DNA from: Herbinix luporum
Lineage (GTDB): Bacteria; Bacillota; Clostridia; Lachnospirales; Lachnospiraceae
Assembly (NCBI RefSeq): GCF_900070325.1
Contig: NZ_LN879430.1
Span: forward strand, 43,501-107,500
Reading direction: 5' to 3'
Length of the DNA: 64,000 nucleotides
Part shown: in pieces, positions 9,242 through 19,238 of the stretch
Layout: each line of letters opens with the position of its first letter
Position numbering within the stretch: the stretch's first letter is position 1
The notes under the pieces: model-generated
Database searches by the model: none
Seen by the model: only the letters and a program-made list of their open reading frames with translations
Told to the model about the DNA's origin: nothing
Program-made: the position numbers and the translations under genes

Positions 9242-9685
9242 ATGTGGGAGTTTATAGTAAGGGTCTTATTGGGCTTATTTCTTATGGTAGTTGCCATTAA
9301 GGATCTTATATCTAAAAAAATATCCCTATGGATAGTGATACTTTGTATTATTCTTTTATCCATATGTATCCCCTTTTGCAAAGCATTAACTTTACTTGAT
9401 AGAATCTTAGGGATATCTCTTGGACTAGGAGTATTAATATTAAGTAAAATTACAGAAGGTAAAATAGGCATGGGAGATGGTCTGGTTTTAAGTGTAACAG
9501 GTATGGGATTAGGATTTTGGAGTAATCTGGAGCTATTTGCCCTGGCTCTGGCATTTGCAGCATTATTTAGTATGTTTCTTTTAGTATTTCGTCTTGCAGG
9601 GAGAAAAAATAGTATTCCATTTTTGCCTTTTATGTTTATCTCATATTTGTTTTTATGTATCCCTGTATGGAGTGAGATAATTTAA
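9242..9685 (+). CDS. tadV: Prepilin peptidase, TadV/CpaA type (A24 family)
   Basis: A 147-residue polytopic membrane protein. Family A24 aspartic proteases use two Asp residues: one is in AIKDLISKKIS near residue 21, the other in the GxGD motif seen here as KIGMGDG near residue 78. It lacks the N-terminal methylase domain of larger PilD enzymes, as is usual for TadV/CpaA. It would cleave the Flp prepilin and the TadE-like pseudopilins. SD GGGAGG lies just upstream of ATG 9242. Confidence 0.9.
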   Translation: MWEFIVRVLLGLFLMVVAIKDLISKKISLWIVILCIILLSICIPFCKALTLLDRILGISLGLGVLILSKITEGKIGMGDGLVLSVTGMGLGFWSNLELFALALAFAALFSMFLLVFRLAGRKNSIPFLPFMFISYLFLCIPVWSEII

Positions 9686-9708
9686 AGCCCATATAAAGGA
9701 GTGAACTT

Positions 9709-10275
9709 TTGAAGAAGAAAATTCAAGGAAGCTTTACCATAGAAGCCCTGTTGCTTATGCCCATTATACTTTTTACCATATTTTTTGTTTTATATCTGTC
9801 CTTTTATTTCTATGATTATTGTAGAGTTCAGGCAGTTGCAGATCAATTTATACATAAATTATCTATTAACCTAAAACATGAGTCTGATATAAGAACAGGA
9901 AAGATTTCATATGAAAGTATTGCCAGGCAAGGGGTCTTTTATCATGCAGCAGGAAATCTAAATAATAAAAAAAATGAAATAAAAAATTACCTAGTAAATA
10001 AATTATCAAAAGGTCTTTTAATCACCAAGATTACTGATATTCAAGTATCAGCAAACATATCAGAGATTTATATTAAGATTGAGGGAAAATTACAAGTTCC
10101 CATAAGAGCAATCTCCCGGATAATTTCAAAAAAAGAAGCTTTCGTAATAGAGGCTAAAGGAAGCTTCCATTACCCTGCCGGTACAGTTCGTATTTCTGAG
10201 ATTGTATTAGATTTAGGTAAAAAGATTAAGAACATTGATGAATTAAAAGAAAAAATCGAGCTACTTCTTCCCTAG
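9709..10275 (+). CDS. Second TadE/TadF-like pseudopilin
   Basis: A 188-residue protein with the N-terminal segment GSFTIEALLLMPIILF, which matches the TadE-type cleavage and helix pattern (Gly, then Thr-Ile-Glu). The rest is a hydrophilic extracytoplasmic region with no further motif. Start TTG at 9709 with AAGGAG at 9696-9701, 7 nt upstream. It follows the prepilin peptidase by 23 nt and precedes the FHA gene. Confidence 0.75.
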   Translation: MKKKIQGSFTIEALLLMPIILFTIFFVLYLSFYFYDYCRVQAVADQFIHKLSINLKHESDIRTGKISYESIARQGVFYHAAGNLNNKKNEIKNYLVNKLSKGLLITKITDIQVSANISEIYIKIEGKLQVPIRAISRIISKKEAFVIEAKGSFHYPAGTVRISEIVLDLGKKIKNIDELKEKIELLLP

Positions 10276-10328
10276 TCAGTCAATATGTGGCTGTGCTAAA
10301 GGCAGTAAATAACAAAAGGAGAAGAACA

Positions 10329-11696
10329 ATGGAGGTTAGTTATAAAAAAGATCTTCGTAATAATTATTTGGTAGTAGAAAAAAAGGATAATAATGATGAA
10401 GAGGCTTATTGTGTCCGTATGATTTTGGCAAATTCCATAACCGGTATAATAAAGCCTGAGCAAAGAAACATTGATGGTCAAATACTGTATTATTATGATA
10501 TTAGCTCAAAACAGCCTTTAGATATTATATATGAAAAAAAACCCATTAATTTCAATCAAGTAAATAAGCTTTTTACGGGTTTAATAGAAATCATGGAGCA
10601 GGCCTATGAGTTTCTTTTAAACGAAAATGATTTGGTTATGGAACCGGCTCATATTTATATAGACATTTCTACAGAACAGGCAAACTTATGTTATGTACCC
10701 GGCTATAATAAAGATATCAGAAAGCAAATAGCTAATCTAATTGAGTATATTATGAATAAGATTGATTATAAGGATAAGGAGGCGGTTCTTTTAGTATATA
10801 ATTTATATGCAATCTGTCGTAAGGATAGTTTTTCCTATGAAGATTTATTATCGGTAATCAGAAAAAAGAGCCGGCAAGATAGTAAGATAGAAATCGAAGA
10901 AATTGGTAAGGGAGAAAGGGAAGAGAGTAAACCGGAAGCTGCCATAAAGGATCAAATCCCCAATGAGCAAATTCCGGTTATGATGGAGAAGATATTGGAT
11001 GATCAGGAACATTATTATTTTCCCTTAAAAACTTATATCTATACAGGTATTTGTTGTCTATGTTTTATATTTACATTAATTTTAAGTATAAAAAGTAAAT
11101 TAATATATACCTTTTTTGGTACTAGGATAGACTATAGTAAGTTTATGGTTTTATTACTTATTTTATTATGTATAATGGGATACGTATTAAGAAAAATATG
11201 GGATAAGAAAAATCGTCTTACAAAACTAATCAGGAAGGAAGAATATATAGATCCAAGGAAAGAAGATATAAGTTTAAAGGCATCAATTGAAGACTGTTTG
11301 GATGAAACCTTGTCAAAATCTAATAGGGATTTACTAAATAATAATGATAGTGATATTTTAAATCCTACGGTTTTATTAAATGAAGCTAGGGTATGTAAAT
11401 GTTATCTTGAACCTATAAATCATAAAATCAATAAAATTATAGAAATGGATAATTTTCCTTTTGTAATAGGAAAGTATAAAAATAATGTGGACTACCTACT
11501 TGATAAGGAAGTAGTCAGTAGATATCATCTTAAGATTACCATGGAAGATGATAAGTATTACATAACTGATTTAAACTCCACCAATGGAACTTATCTAAAT
11601 GAAAAACCCCTGCCTTGTTATAAAAAACATGAGATTGTAAGTGGAGATGAAGTTTCCATTGCAGGCATTAAGTATATATTTAGATTAGATAAGTAA
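10329..11696 (+). CDS. DUF6382-type membrane protein with C-terminal FHA domain
   Basis: About 455 residues: an N-terminal DUF6382-like domain (about 1-170), two hydrophobic helices near 235-300, and a C-terminal FHA domain (about 375-455). The FHA core residues are visible: FVIGK, SRYH, DLNSTNGT and GDEVSIAG. FHA domains bind phosphothreonine, so this may link the Tad machine to Ser/Thr kinase signalling. ATG 10329 follows AAGGAG (10316-10321) by 7 nt and is better than the in-frame upstream GTG at 10287. It is the last gene of the operon, before a terminator. Confidence 0.8.
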   Translation: MEVSYKKDLRNNYLVVEKKDNNDEEAYCVRMILANSITGIIKPEQRNIDGQILYYYDISSKQPLDIIYEKKPINFNQVNKLFTGLIEIMEQAYEFLLNENDLVMEPAHIYIDISTEQANLCYVPGYNKDIRKQIANLIEYIMNKIDYKDKEAVLLVYNLYAICRKDSFSYEDLLSVIRKKSRQDSKIEIEEIGKGEREESKPEAAIKDQIPNEQIPVMMEKILDDQEHYYFPLKTYIYTGICCLCFIFTLILSIKSKLIYTFFGTRIDYSKFMVLLLILLCIMGYVLRKIWDKKNRLTKLIRKEEYIDPRKEDISLKASIEDCLDETLSKSNRDLLNNNDSDILNPTVLLNEARVCKCYLEPINHKINKIIEMDNFPFVIGKYKNNVDYLLDKEVVSRYHLKITMEDDKYYITDLNSTNGTYLNEKPLPCYKKHEIVSGDEVSIAGIKYIFRLDK

Positions 11697-11716
11697 ATAA
11701 TAAATTAATTTTGATT

Positions 11717-11765
11717 AAAAAGTGATGTATAGAATTAATAAGGGTACTTTACATCACTTTTTTGT
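11717..11765 (+). terminator. Terminator at the end of the tad operon
   Basis: AAAAGTGATGTA (from 11717) pairs with TACATCACTTTT (from 11750), leaving a loop of about 20 nt and a run of T. It lies 20 nt past the FHA gene stop. Confidence 0.9.
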
Positions 11766-11822
11766 CATTTATATGTATTGTAAATGTCAGGTTAGGAATG
11801 TTACAATAATAATAATATTTGA

Positions 11823-13340
<1,518 letters not shown>

Positions 13341-13357
13341 GATAGGATAATAATATC

Positions 13358-14443
13358 ATGAAGATAGAAGATGGTATAATAAAACAACTGGCCGATCAAG
13401 GGTATCTAAAGCTAAATATAAAGATTAGCAATATGGATTTATTTTATCGAGCGGATGCTTTTAGTACAGATATTGTTCTGCTTCTTCGTGTTATTTCGGG
13501 AAAGGAAATAACCGTTGAAGAATATAAGTTAATAATTAATAATGTTAAAAATCATTTTACTCAGGCTGGTTTTTCAGATATACATCTTTTAGGGCTTATT
13601 ATTACAGCCATGCCTAAGAAAGCTAAGCAATACTGCCTAGAAGAGGATGATCATTTTATTATTGATTTATGGAATAGGCAGCTTATTGTTTATGAAAATC
13701 AATCTCCATATTTTTCAGAATTAATAAGCATAGTCGAAGATATTATCCATGACCTATCTTATGATACTGGGATTAATAAAAAGGGATATTATAAGGACGA
13801 TAACCGTAAGGTACAATGGATAACATTATTTAACACCTTATTTATTGTAATAAACATTATTATTTATCTGCTTGTCCATCATACTAGTATTTTAGGTGAA
13901 ACTGATTTTGTATTGCATAGGGGGGCCCTCTCTTGGTACTTAATAAAAGAGAAGGGGGAACATTACAGAATACTAAGCTCCATGTTCCTACATTCTGATT
14001 TTGAACATTTAGCAAATAATATGCTGGTTTTGTTTTTTGTAGGAGATAATCTGGAGCGGGCCGTAGGTAAAATTAAGTATTTGATTATTTATTTTGGTTC
14101 CGGCATCATTGCAGGTCTTTCTTCTATCAGCTATAATATGCTAAAAAGAGAATTTGTAATGTCCATAGGAGCTTCCGGTGCCATTTTTGGTATTGTTGGA
14201 GCTATGGGATATATTCTCTTAATTAATAAAGGTCGTGTAAAGAACACCAGTAGCATACAGATAGTTTTATTTACTGTATTTAGTCTTTACGGTGGAGTTG
14301 CTAATGCCAATATTGATAACGTAGCTCACATCGGTGGCTTTATAGGAGGAGTAATTTTAGCCTTTCTTTTATATGGAAAACCAAAAAGGCAAATGGAGGC
14401 TAAGGGCGGTTATACATACCAAAGCGGACAGGAGGAAGATTAA
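13358..14443 (+). CDS. Rhomboid family intramembrane serine protease
   Basis: A 361-residue protein. Residues 1-150 form a cytoplasmic domain of unknown function. The membrane part begins near residue 155; SSMFLHSDFEHLANNM is the rhomboid H-x-x-x-N region, GASGAIFG near residue 270 holds the catalytic Ser, and NVAHIGGFIGG near 325 the catalytic His. The set of residues is complete. It is packed tightly between glpK and a flavodoxin-like gene (3 nt gap), so it is probably cotranscribed with both. Confidence 0.9.
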   Translation: MKIEDGIIKQLADQGYLKLNIKISNMDLFYRADAFSTDIVLLLRVISGKEITVEEYKLIINNVKNHFTQAGFSDIHLLGLIITAMPKKAKQYCLEEDDHFIIDLWNRQLIVYENQSPYFSELISIVEDIIHDLSYDTGINKKGYYKDDNRKVQWITLFNTLFIVINIIIYLLVHHTSILGETDFVLHRGALSWYLIKEKGEHYRILSSMFLHSDFEHLANNMLVLFFVGDNLERAVGKIKYLIIYFGSGIIAGLSSISYNMLKREFVMSIGASGAIFGIVGAMGYILLINKGRVKNTSSIQIVLFTVFSLYGGVANANIDNVAHIGGFIGGVILAFLLYGKPKRQMEAKGGYTYQSGQEED

Positions 14444-14446
14444 TAT

Positions 14447-15442
14447 ATGAAAATTAATATATATTATGGGGGAAGGGGTTTAATTGAGGATCCTACCATA
14501 TATGTAATTAATAAGCTGACCGAAGTGCTAGAAGAGTTAAGGGTCGATGTCAGCAGATATAATTTGTATGAAGAGAAAAACTCCATTGCTATGCTTCCTA
14601 AAACATTAAAGGATGCAGATGGTGTAATACTGGCCACCACTGTAGAATGGATGGGAATAGGAGGCTTAATGCAGCAATTTTTAGATGCTTGCTGGCTATA
14701 TGGAGATAAGGAGAAAATAGAAAAGTTATACATGCTACCGGTAGTTACGGCCAGCACCTATGGAGAAAGAGAAGCTCAACTAACCCTAATACAGGCTTGG
14801 GGTATGCTTGGGGGAGTCACCTATGACGGTTTATCAGCTTACGTAGAAGATTACTTAGAATTTGAAACAAATCGGGAGTATGCTATAACTATTGAAAAGA
14901 AAGCAGAATCCTTTTATAGGGTTATAAATCAAGAAAGAAGGATGCTTCCTGCCAGTAATATAGTAATTAGGCAGAATTTGCTTAAAAGCAATTCTATGAT
15001 ACTTACTCCTCAAGAAAGTGAGCAACTTTCCATTTATGCCTCCGATGATGTATATGTAAAAAAGCAAAAACAAGATATAGAGGAGCTTACCAGGATTTAC
15101 AAGGAAATGTTGGAGGGTGCAGGGGATAACGATAGCTATCAAGAATTTATTCCAAATTTAAAAGAAAATTTTTGTCCCATGGAAGATTTTAAAGCCTCCT
15201 ATGCAATTGACCTTACGGATATTAATAAAACCCTGGTAGTTGAGGTTGACGGAAGTATGCTAAATTGCTATTACGGCAAAAAAGCCGATGCAGATGTTAT
15301 TGCAAAAACAAGCAGGGAAGTAATGAATAGTCTAATTCTTGGGAAAATCACCTTCCAAGGAGCCTTTATGTCCGGAAAACTTACGGCAAAAGGAAATTTT
15401 AAAACTCTTCGTAGCTTCGATCAGGTATTTTCCTTTAAATAA
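14447..15442 (+). CDS. Flavodoxin-like oxidoreductase fused to an SCP2-like domain
   Basis: A 331-residue soluble protein. Residues 1-165 resemble NADPH-dependent FMN reductases (DGVILATTVEWMGIGGLMQQFLD is the flavin-binding strand-loop region). Residues 240-331 resemble an SCP2 sterol-carrier fold (AIDLTDINKTLVVEVDGS and a final FQGAFMSGKLTAKG block). The fusion suggests a redox enzyme with a hydrophobic ligand domain; the substrate is unknown. It ends 6 nt from the stop of the convergent kinase gene. Confidence 0.7.
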   Translation: MKINIYYGGRGLIEDPTIYVINKLTEVLEELRVDVSRYNLYEEKNSIAMLPKTLKDADGVILATTVEWMGIGGLMQQFLDACWLYGDKEKIEKLYMLPVVTASTYGEREAQLTLIQAWGMLGGVTYDGLSAYVEDYLEFETNREYAITIEKKAESFYRVINQERRMLPASNIVIRQNLLKSNSMILTPQESEQLSIYASDDVYVKKQKQDIEELTRIYKEMLEGAGDNDSYQEFIPNLKENFCPMEDFKASYAIDLTDINKTLVVEVDGSMLNCYYGKKADADVIAKTSREVMNSLILGKITFQGAFMSGKLTAKGNFKTLRSFDQVFSFK

Positions 15443-15448
15443 ATAATT

Positions 15449-16162
15449 TTATAGGGGCAGAAGTATAGTAAAGCTGGTTAAGGCATCAGAGGAAGAAACC
15501 CTAATACTTCCTAAATGATTTTCTATAATGAATTTGGCTAAAGCAAGGCCTATACCGGTTCCGCCTTTTTTATGGGTTACGAAAGGTTTAAAGATTTCAT
15601 CTATTTCATCCTCAGGGATGGGCTTGCCATTATTATTTATTTGTATAGATAGTAAGGGATGAGCACTGGTGGAGTCAATATTTATAAGTACTTCTATATA
15701 ATTACCCTCATTTGTTGCTTCTAAGGCATTTTTTAAAAGGTTGGATATTGCCTGCTTTATCTTAGTAGCATCACAGGGGTAGGAAGAAATACTTTGTTCA
15801 CACTCCGGAGAGGCTTTAATATAAAGTTGCTTTTTTTGATTAACCGCTTGAGGCATATAATTATCTACCAAATCCTGTATTAAACTTAAAAGATTACTTT
15901 CTTGAATATTAAGGGTTGTACAGGAGTTTAGGAGGGAAGCATCAGATATCATCTTCTCCATATCATTAATAAGTTCGAATATCTGATTCCAATATTTATA
16001 ATCCTTAGTTTCGGGATGTTTCATCTCTATGTACTGAAGTGTCCCTTTAATAAGTGATAAGGGATTTCTAAGTTCATGAATAAACATTGAAATTGTCCTT
16101 TTGTGTTTTTCCATTATTGCTTGAATTGCCTCTTCGGTAATAGGGTTTATTTCTTGGTTCAT
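15449..16162 (-). CDS. Cytoplasmic orphan sensor histidine kinase
   Basis: 237 residues, with no membrane segment and only about 20 residues before the HisKA domain. The H box is FIHELRNPLSLIKG with His near residue 28. The ATPase domain has an N box (NLLKNALEATNEG), then DEIDEIFKPFVTHKKGGTGIGLALAK (G boxes). There is no adjacent response regulator. The small H box-type kinase with no sensor resembles those feeding the Spo0A phosphorelay, but that role is inference. AGGAG lies upstream of the ATG. Confidence 0.88.
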   Translation of the reverse strand: MNQEINPITEEAIQAIMEKHKRTISMFIHELRNPLSLIKGTLQYIEMKHPETKDYKYWNQIFELINDMEKMISDASLLNSCTTLNIQESNLLSLIQDLVDNYMPQAVNQKKQLYIKASPECEQSISSYPCDATKIKQAISNLLKNALEATNEGNYIEVLINIDSTSAHPLLSIQINNNGKPIPEDEIDEIFKPFVTHKKGGTGIGLALAKFIIENHLGSIRVSSSDALTSFTILLPL

Positions 16163-16289
16163 ACAGTCTCCTTTCCGGGTTTGAATATATACCCTATTCT
16201 TTGAAAATTTTTACAACGCCAATATAATATTATCAAAGAATGTTAAAAATTGCAATTAAAACATGATGAACTATAATAGGAGGGATTTT

Positions 16290-16703
16290 ATGGACAACTG
16301 TATTTTTTGTAAGATTATAAGTGGAGATATTCCATCATCAGTGCTATATGAGGACGAAGCTTTTAAGGTAATTATGGACATATCCCCGGCAGCCAAAGGA
16401 CATGCCATTATAATTCCCAAGAAGCACTTTGCCAACCTTTTTGAATTAGAGGATGATTTTGCAAATAAGCTACTGATAGTAGCGAAAAAAGTGGCTAAGG
16501 CAATGAAGAAGGAACTTGAATGTGACGGTATTAATCTTCTTCAGAACAATGGTGAAGCTGCGGGACAAAGCGTCTTCCATATACATTTTCATTTGATACC
16601 AAGATACCATGATGATAAAGTTAAAATAACATGGACACCGGGCCAATATAAAGATGGTGAGGCAAAAGAACTTGCCGATAAAATTGCAAGACATATTAGT
16701 TAA
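16290..16703 (+). CDS. HIT family nucleotide hydrolase (HinT-like)
   Basis: A 137-residue HIT protein. CIFCKI near the N-terminus is a zinc half-site, and the histidine triad is VFHIHFHLIPR near residue 95. Such enzymes hydrolyse AMP-lysine, adenosine phosphoramidates and similar nucleotides. ATG 16290 follows AGGAGGGA (16278-16285) and gives the family length; the upstream ATGs at 16263/16266 lack a site. It converges on murG, with a shared hairpin between. Confidence 0.93.
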   Translation: MDNCIFCKIISGDIPSSVLYEDEAFKVIMDISPAAKGHAIIIPKKHFANLFELEDDFANKLLIVAKKVAKAMKKELECDGINLLQNNGEAAGQSVFHIHFHLIPRYHDDKVKITWTPGQYKDGEAKELADKIARHIS

Positions 16704-16704
16704 T

Positions 16705-16768
16705 TAAAGAGCCATTGTATTCCTACACAAGGACTATAACATTGTGTAGGAATATAAATGGCTCTTAA
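16705..16768. terminator. Bidirectional terminator between HIT gene and murG
   Basis: A long interrupted stem: AAGAGCCAT (about 16706-16714) pairs with ATGGCTCTT (about 16758-16766) and ATTCCTACACAA pairs with TTGTGTAGGAAT inside it. Flanking A and T runs are short but present. It lies in the 77 nt between convergent stops. Confidence 0.8.
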
Positions 16769-16780
16769 AATTTAATCATT

Positions 16781-17845
16781 TTATAATTGGGTCTCTTTAA
16801 TTAAGTTCATAATTACATCTATAGAATCATTAAGCTTGCTTTTCTTCATAGCCTCAATATAGCTGTGTTTGTTATTTATAACAGTTTGAATTGCTTCCAT
16901 TAGGCTGCTGACACTAAGATCTTCTTCCTTAATTACATAGGAATAGCCTTGGGATTCAAAAGATTCTGCATTGAGGATTTGGTCTCCTCTGCTGGCTTTT
17001 AGGCTTAAGGGAATTAATATATTAGGAATCTTCAGAGCTAGTATTTCACATATGGCATTTGCTCCGGCTCTTGATATAACAAGGTTTGCAGCAGCAAATA
17101 AGTCACTTAGCTCTTTTTTAATATATTCAAATTGGGCATATCCTTCTAGGTTGTCTAGTTTCGGATCAAGGTTTCCCTTACCACAAAGATGAACAACTTG
17201 AAAATCCCTTAAGAGAGTAGGAAGCATACCCCTTATCACGTCATTTATTACCTTGGACCCGGAACTGCCGCCAATAACCAATATAACCGGTTTGTTGGCT
17301 GTGAAACCGCAAAAATCCAAGCCTTTTATCTTATTACCGGAGAAAAGCTCCTTACGTATGGGAGTACCGGTAAGAACAGCTTTTTTTTGAGGAATATGAT
17401 TCATGGTTTCCGGGAAGTTTACACATACCTTTTGGGCAGCAGGAATTGCAATTTTATTGGCAAGACCCGGTGTCATATCAGATTCGTGAATAATAATAGG
17501 GATTTTACACCTTTTAGCGGCCAAAACCACCGGAACAGTTACAAAGCCTCCTTTTGAAAAGAGTATGTCCGGTTTAATTTTTTTAAGAATTTTATAAGCC
17601 TCAAAATATCCTTTTAAAACCTTAAAGGGATCGGTAAAGTTTTTTAAATCCAAGTATCTTCTTAGTTTACCCGAAGAAATACCGTAGTAAGGAATATCGT
17701 ATTCTTTAATAAGTTTCCGTTCGATACCCTTATAGGATCCGATATAGTGAATATCATAGCCTTCTTTTTTTAGAGCCGGCAACATAGCAATACATGGGGT
17801 AACATGACCTGCTGTACCACCGCCGGTTAAAACAATACGCTTCAT
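16781..17845 (-). CDS. murG: MurG, UDP-GlcNAc--lipid I N-acetylglucosaminyltransferase
   Basis: 355 residues, GT28 family. It adds GlcNAc to lipid I on the inner face of the membrane, forming lipid II. The N-terminal glycine loop is [12 protein letters not shown], the middle loop [14 protein letters not shown], and the donor-site region is [12 protein letters not shown] with [26 protein letters not shown] 17845 follows GGAGGT by 8 nt and overlaps the stop of the TSCPD gene by the sequence ATGA, implying translational coupling. It is separated from any division and cell-wall cluster. Confidence 0.95.
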   Translation of the reverse strand: MKRIVLTGGGTAGHVTPCIAMLPALKKEGYDIHYIGSYKGIERKLIKEYDIPYYGISSGKLRRYLDLKNFTDPFKVLKGYFEAYKILKKIKPDILFSKGGFVTVPVVLAAKRCKIPIIIHESDMTPGLANKIAIPAAQKVCVNFPETMNHIPQKKAVLTGTPIRKELFSGNKIKGLDFCGFTANKPVILVIGGSSGSKVINDVIRGMLPTLLRDFQVVHLCGKGNLDPKLDNLEGYAQFEYIKKELSDLFAAANLVISRAGANAICEILALKIPNILIPLSLKASRGDQILNAESFESQGYSYVIKEEDLSVSSLMEAIQTVINNKHSYIEAMKKSKLNDSIDVIMNLIKETQL

Positions 17846-18090
17846 TTTGAAGACCTCCATTTCATTAAGGCTTTAGCCAGCTGATCTGGGCAGGAAGTGG
17901 CTTTATTTCCGCAGGTGGTTCCCATAAGTCTTTCTATAACGTCATCTACTTTCATTCCTACTAAGAGTCGGGACAAGCCGCTGGCATTTCCCGCACAACC
18001 CTTATGAAATTGAACAGATTTAATGATTCCGTTATCTTCTATGTCGATATGAATTTCAGTACAGCAAACCCCTGAGGTCTTGTATACCAT
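17842..18090 (-). CDS. TSCPD domain protein (TIGR03905-like)
   Basis: An 82-residue protein resembling the C-terminal domain of B12-dependent ribonucleotide reductases and found alone in many Clostridia. Cys at 9, 10, 32, 60 and 67 and the signature [11 protein letters not shown] near residue 65 are visible. Function is unknown; the Cys pattern hints at metal or redox work. It is coupled to murG by an ATGA overlap. Confidence 0.8.
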   Translation of the reverse strand: MVYKTSGVCCTEIHIDIEDNGIIKSVQFHKGCAGNASGLSRLLVGMKVDDVIERLMGTTCGNKATSCPDQLAKALMKWRSSK

Positions 18091-18271
18091 GGAATCACAC
18101 CCTTTCTTTAGATTGAATCATATCGTACATGGATTTTTTAGTTAAGTAATTTATGTACCATGTCCATTACCATACATAATCGACTACATTTTATCTTACA
18201 AAATTAATTTTTGCAAATACTTTTTAAGAGTATAACATGTTATTTATTTCAAATCTATACAAACAAGCGTT

Positions 18272-18300
18272 TGAATAATTGAAAAGTGCATGGTATAATA
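18272..18300 (+). promoter_or_regulatory. Distal promoter upstream of mtnN
   Basis: TTGAAT (18272-18277), a 17 nt spacer and TATAAT (18295-18300). A transcript from here would have a leader of about 195 nt. Confidence 0.7.
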
Positions 18301-18359
18301 TGTTTTAATGTGGTAGAATCTACCTTAGATTTTTATTGGAGGTTTTTATAAAAACTGGG

Positions 18360-18438
18360 CAATAAAAAATGCAGCTTCTCTGATATTTCCATTAAAGAGA
18401 TGGAAAGAGTAATAACTTATATTTAATTTTAATCTGCA
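18360..18438 (+). promoter_or_regulatory. Structured 5' leader before mtnN
   Basis: Inside the long leader, TTTCCAT and ATGGAAA form a perfect 7 bp stem around a 7 nt loop near 18385-18407, flanked by CTCT and GAG that extend it. Further out, ATGCAG near 18370 and CTGCAT at 18434-18439 can pair. I do not recognise a known riboswitch class. Confidence 0.4.
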
Positions 18439-18467
18439 TTGCAATTCTGATATAGTAAGATTAGAAT
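18439..18467 (+). promoter_or_regulatory. Proximal promoter of mtnN
   Basis: TTGCAA (18439-18444), a 17 nt spacer and TAGAAT (18462-18467), 34 nt before the ATG. Confidence 0.55.
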
Positions 18468-18501
18468 ATATATACTAAAATGACTTTATTGGAGGAACTT
18501 T

Positions 18502-19203
18502 ATGAAAAAGATAGGAATAATCGGAGCAATGGATGAGGAAGTTAACCGACTGAAGGAAATGATGCAGGAGGTTAAGATTAAGAATATTGCTTCTATGGAT
18601 TTTTATGAAGGAAGTTTTGAAGGTTCACCATTGGTTGTGGTTCGAAGCGGTATTGGAAAAGTAAATGCGGCTATTTGTACTCAGATTCTTGTGGACCTAT
18701 ATGATATTGATCTTGTAATAAATACTGGGGTAGCAGGATCCCTTAGAAATGAAATAAATATAGCCGATATTGTTATCTCCACGGATGCCTTGCAACATGA
18801 CGTAGATGCAAGGGGTTTTGGTTATGAGCTTGGGGTTATTCCCCGGATGGAGGCATCCATATTTAAAGCAGATAATGATTTGCTAAATCTAGCTAAAAGT
18901 GTATGTAAAGAGGTGCTTCCTTCTTTAGGTGTTTATACAGGAAGAGTTGTAAGCGGGGATCAATTTATATCTGATTCTAAGAAAAAAGAATGGCTTATCA
19001 AAACCTTTGACGGATATTGTACTGAGATGGAGGGCGCGGCTATTGCCCAGGCTGCCTATCTTAATAAGATTCCTTTTTTAATTATCCGTGCCATTTCTGA
19101 TAAGGCTGATCATAGTGCAGAGATGGACTATACAGAATTTGAGAAAATTGCCATTGATAATACTGTTAAGTTACTTAGGGCTTTGATTAAGAAGATTAAT
19201 TAA
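18502..19203 (+). CDS. mtnN: 5'-methylthioadenosine/S-adenosylhomocysteine nucleosidase
   Basis: A 233-residue enzyme that splits methylthioadenosine and S-adenosylhomocysteine to adenine and the thioribose or ribosyl-homocysteine. IGAMDEEV supplies the catalytic Glu at residue 12, TEMEGAA near 173 the ribose-binding Glu, and RAISDKAD near 196 the general-acid Asp. The length is standard. A good GGAGG lies upstream. It is a single-gene unit, followed by a terminator. Confidence 0.97.
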   Translation: MKKIGIIGAMDEEVNRLKEMMQEVKIKNIASMDFYEGSFEGSPLVVVRSGIGKVNAAICTQILVDLYDIDLVINTGVAGSLRNEINIADIVISTDALQHDVDARGFGYELGVIPRMEASIFKADNDLLNLAKSVCKEVLPSLGVYTGRVVSGDQFISDSKKKEWLIKTFDGYCTEMEGAAIAQAAYLNKIPFLIIRAISDKADHSAEMDYTEFEKIAIDNTVKLLRALIKKIN

Positions 19204-19207
19204 GAAA

Positions 19208-19237
19208 GGGGATTGTTCATAGAACAATCCCTATTAA
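19208..19237. terminator. Hairpin between mtnN and spoIID
   Basis: GGGATTGTTC (19209-19218) pairs with GAACAATCCC (19222-19231) around a 3 nt loop. The T-rich tail is weak. It sits between convergent genes. Confidence 0.65.
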
Positions 19238-19238
19238 T

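Larger units (their letters stand above)
18091..18501. other. Intergenic region between divergent TSCPD-murG and mtnN
   Basis: 410 bp without a gene. It holds two candidate mtnN promoters and a structured leader (separate entries). The left 180 bp should contain the murG-side promoter, which I could not place with confidence. Confidence 0.6.
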
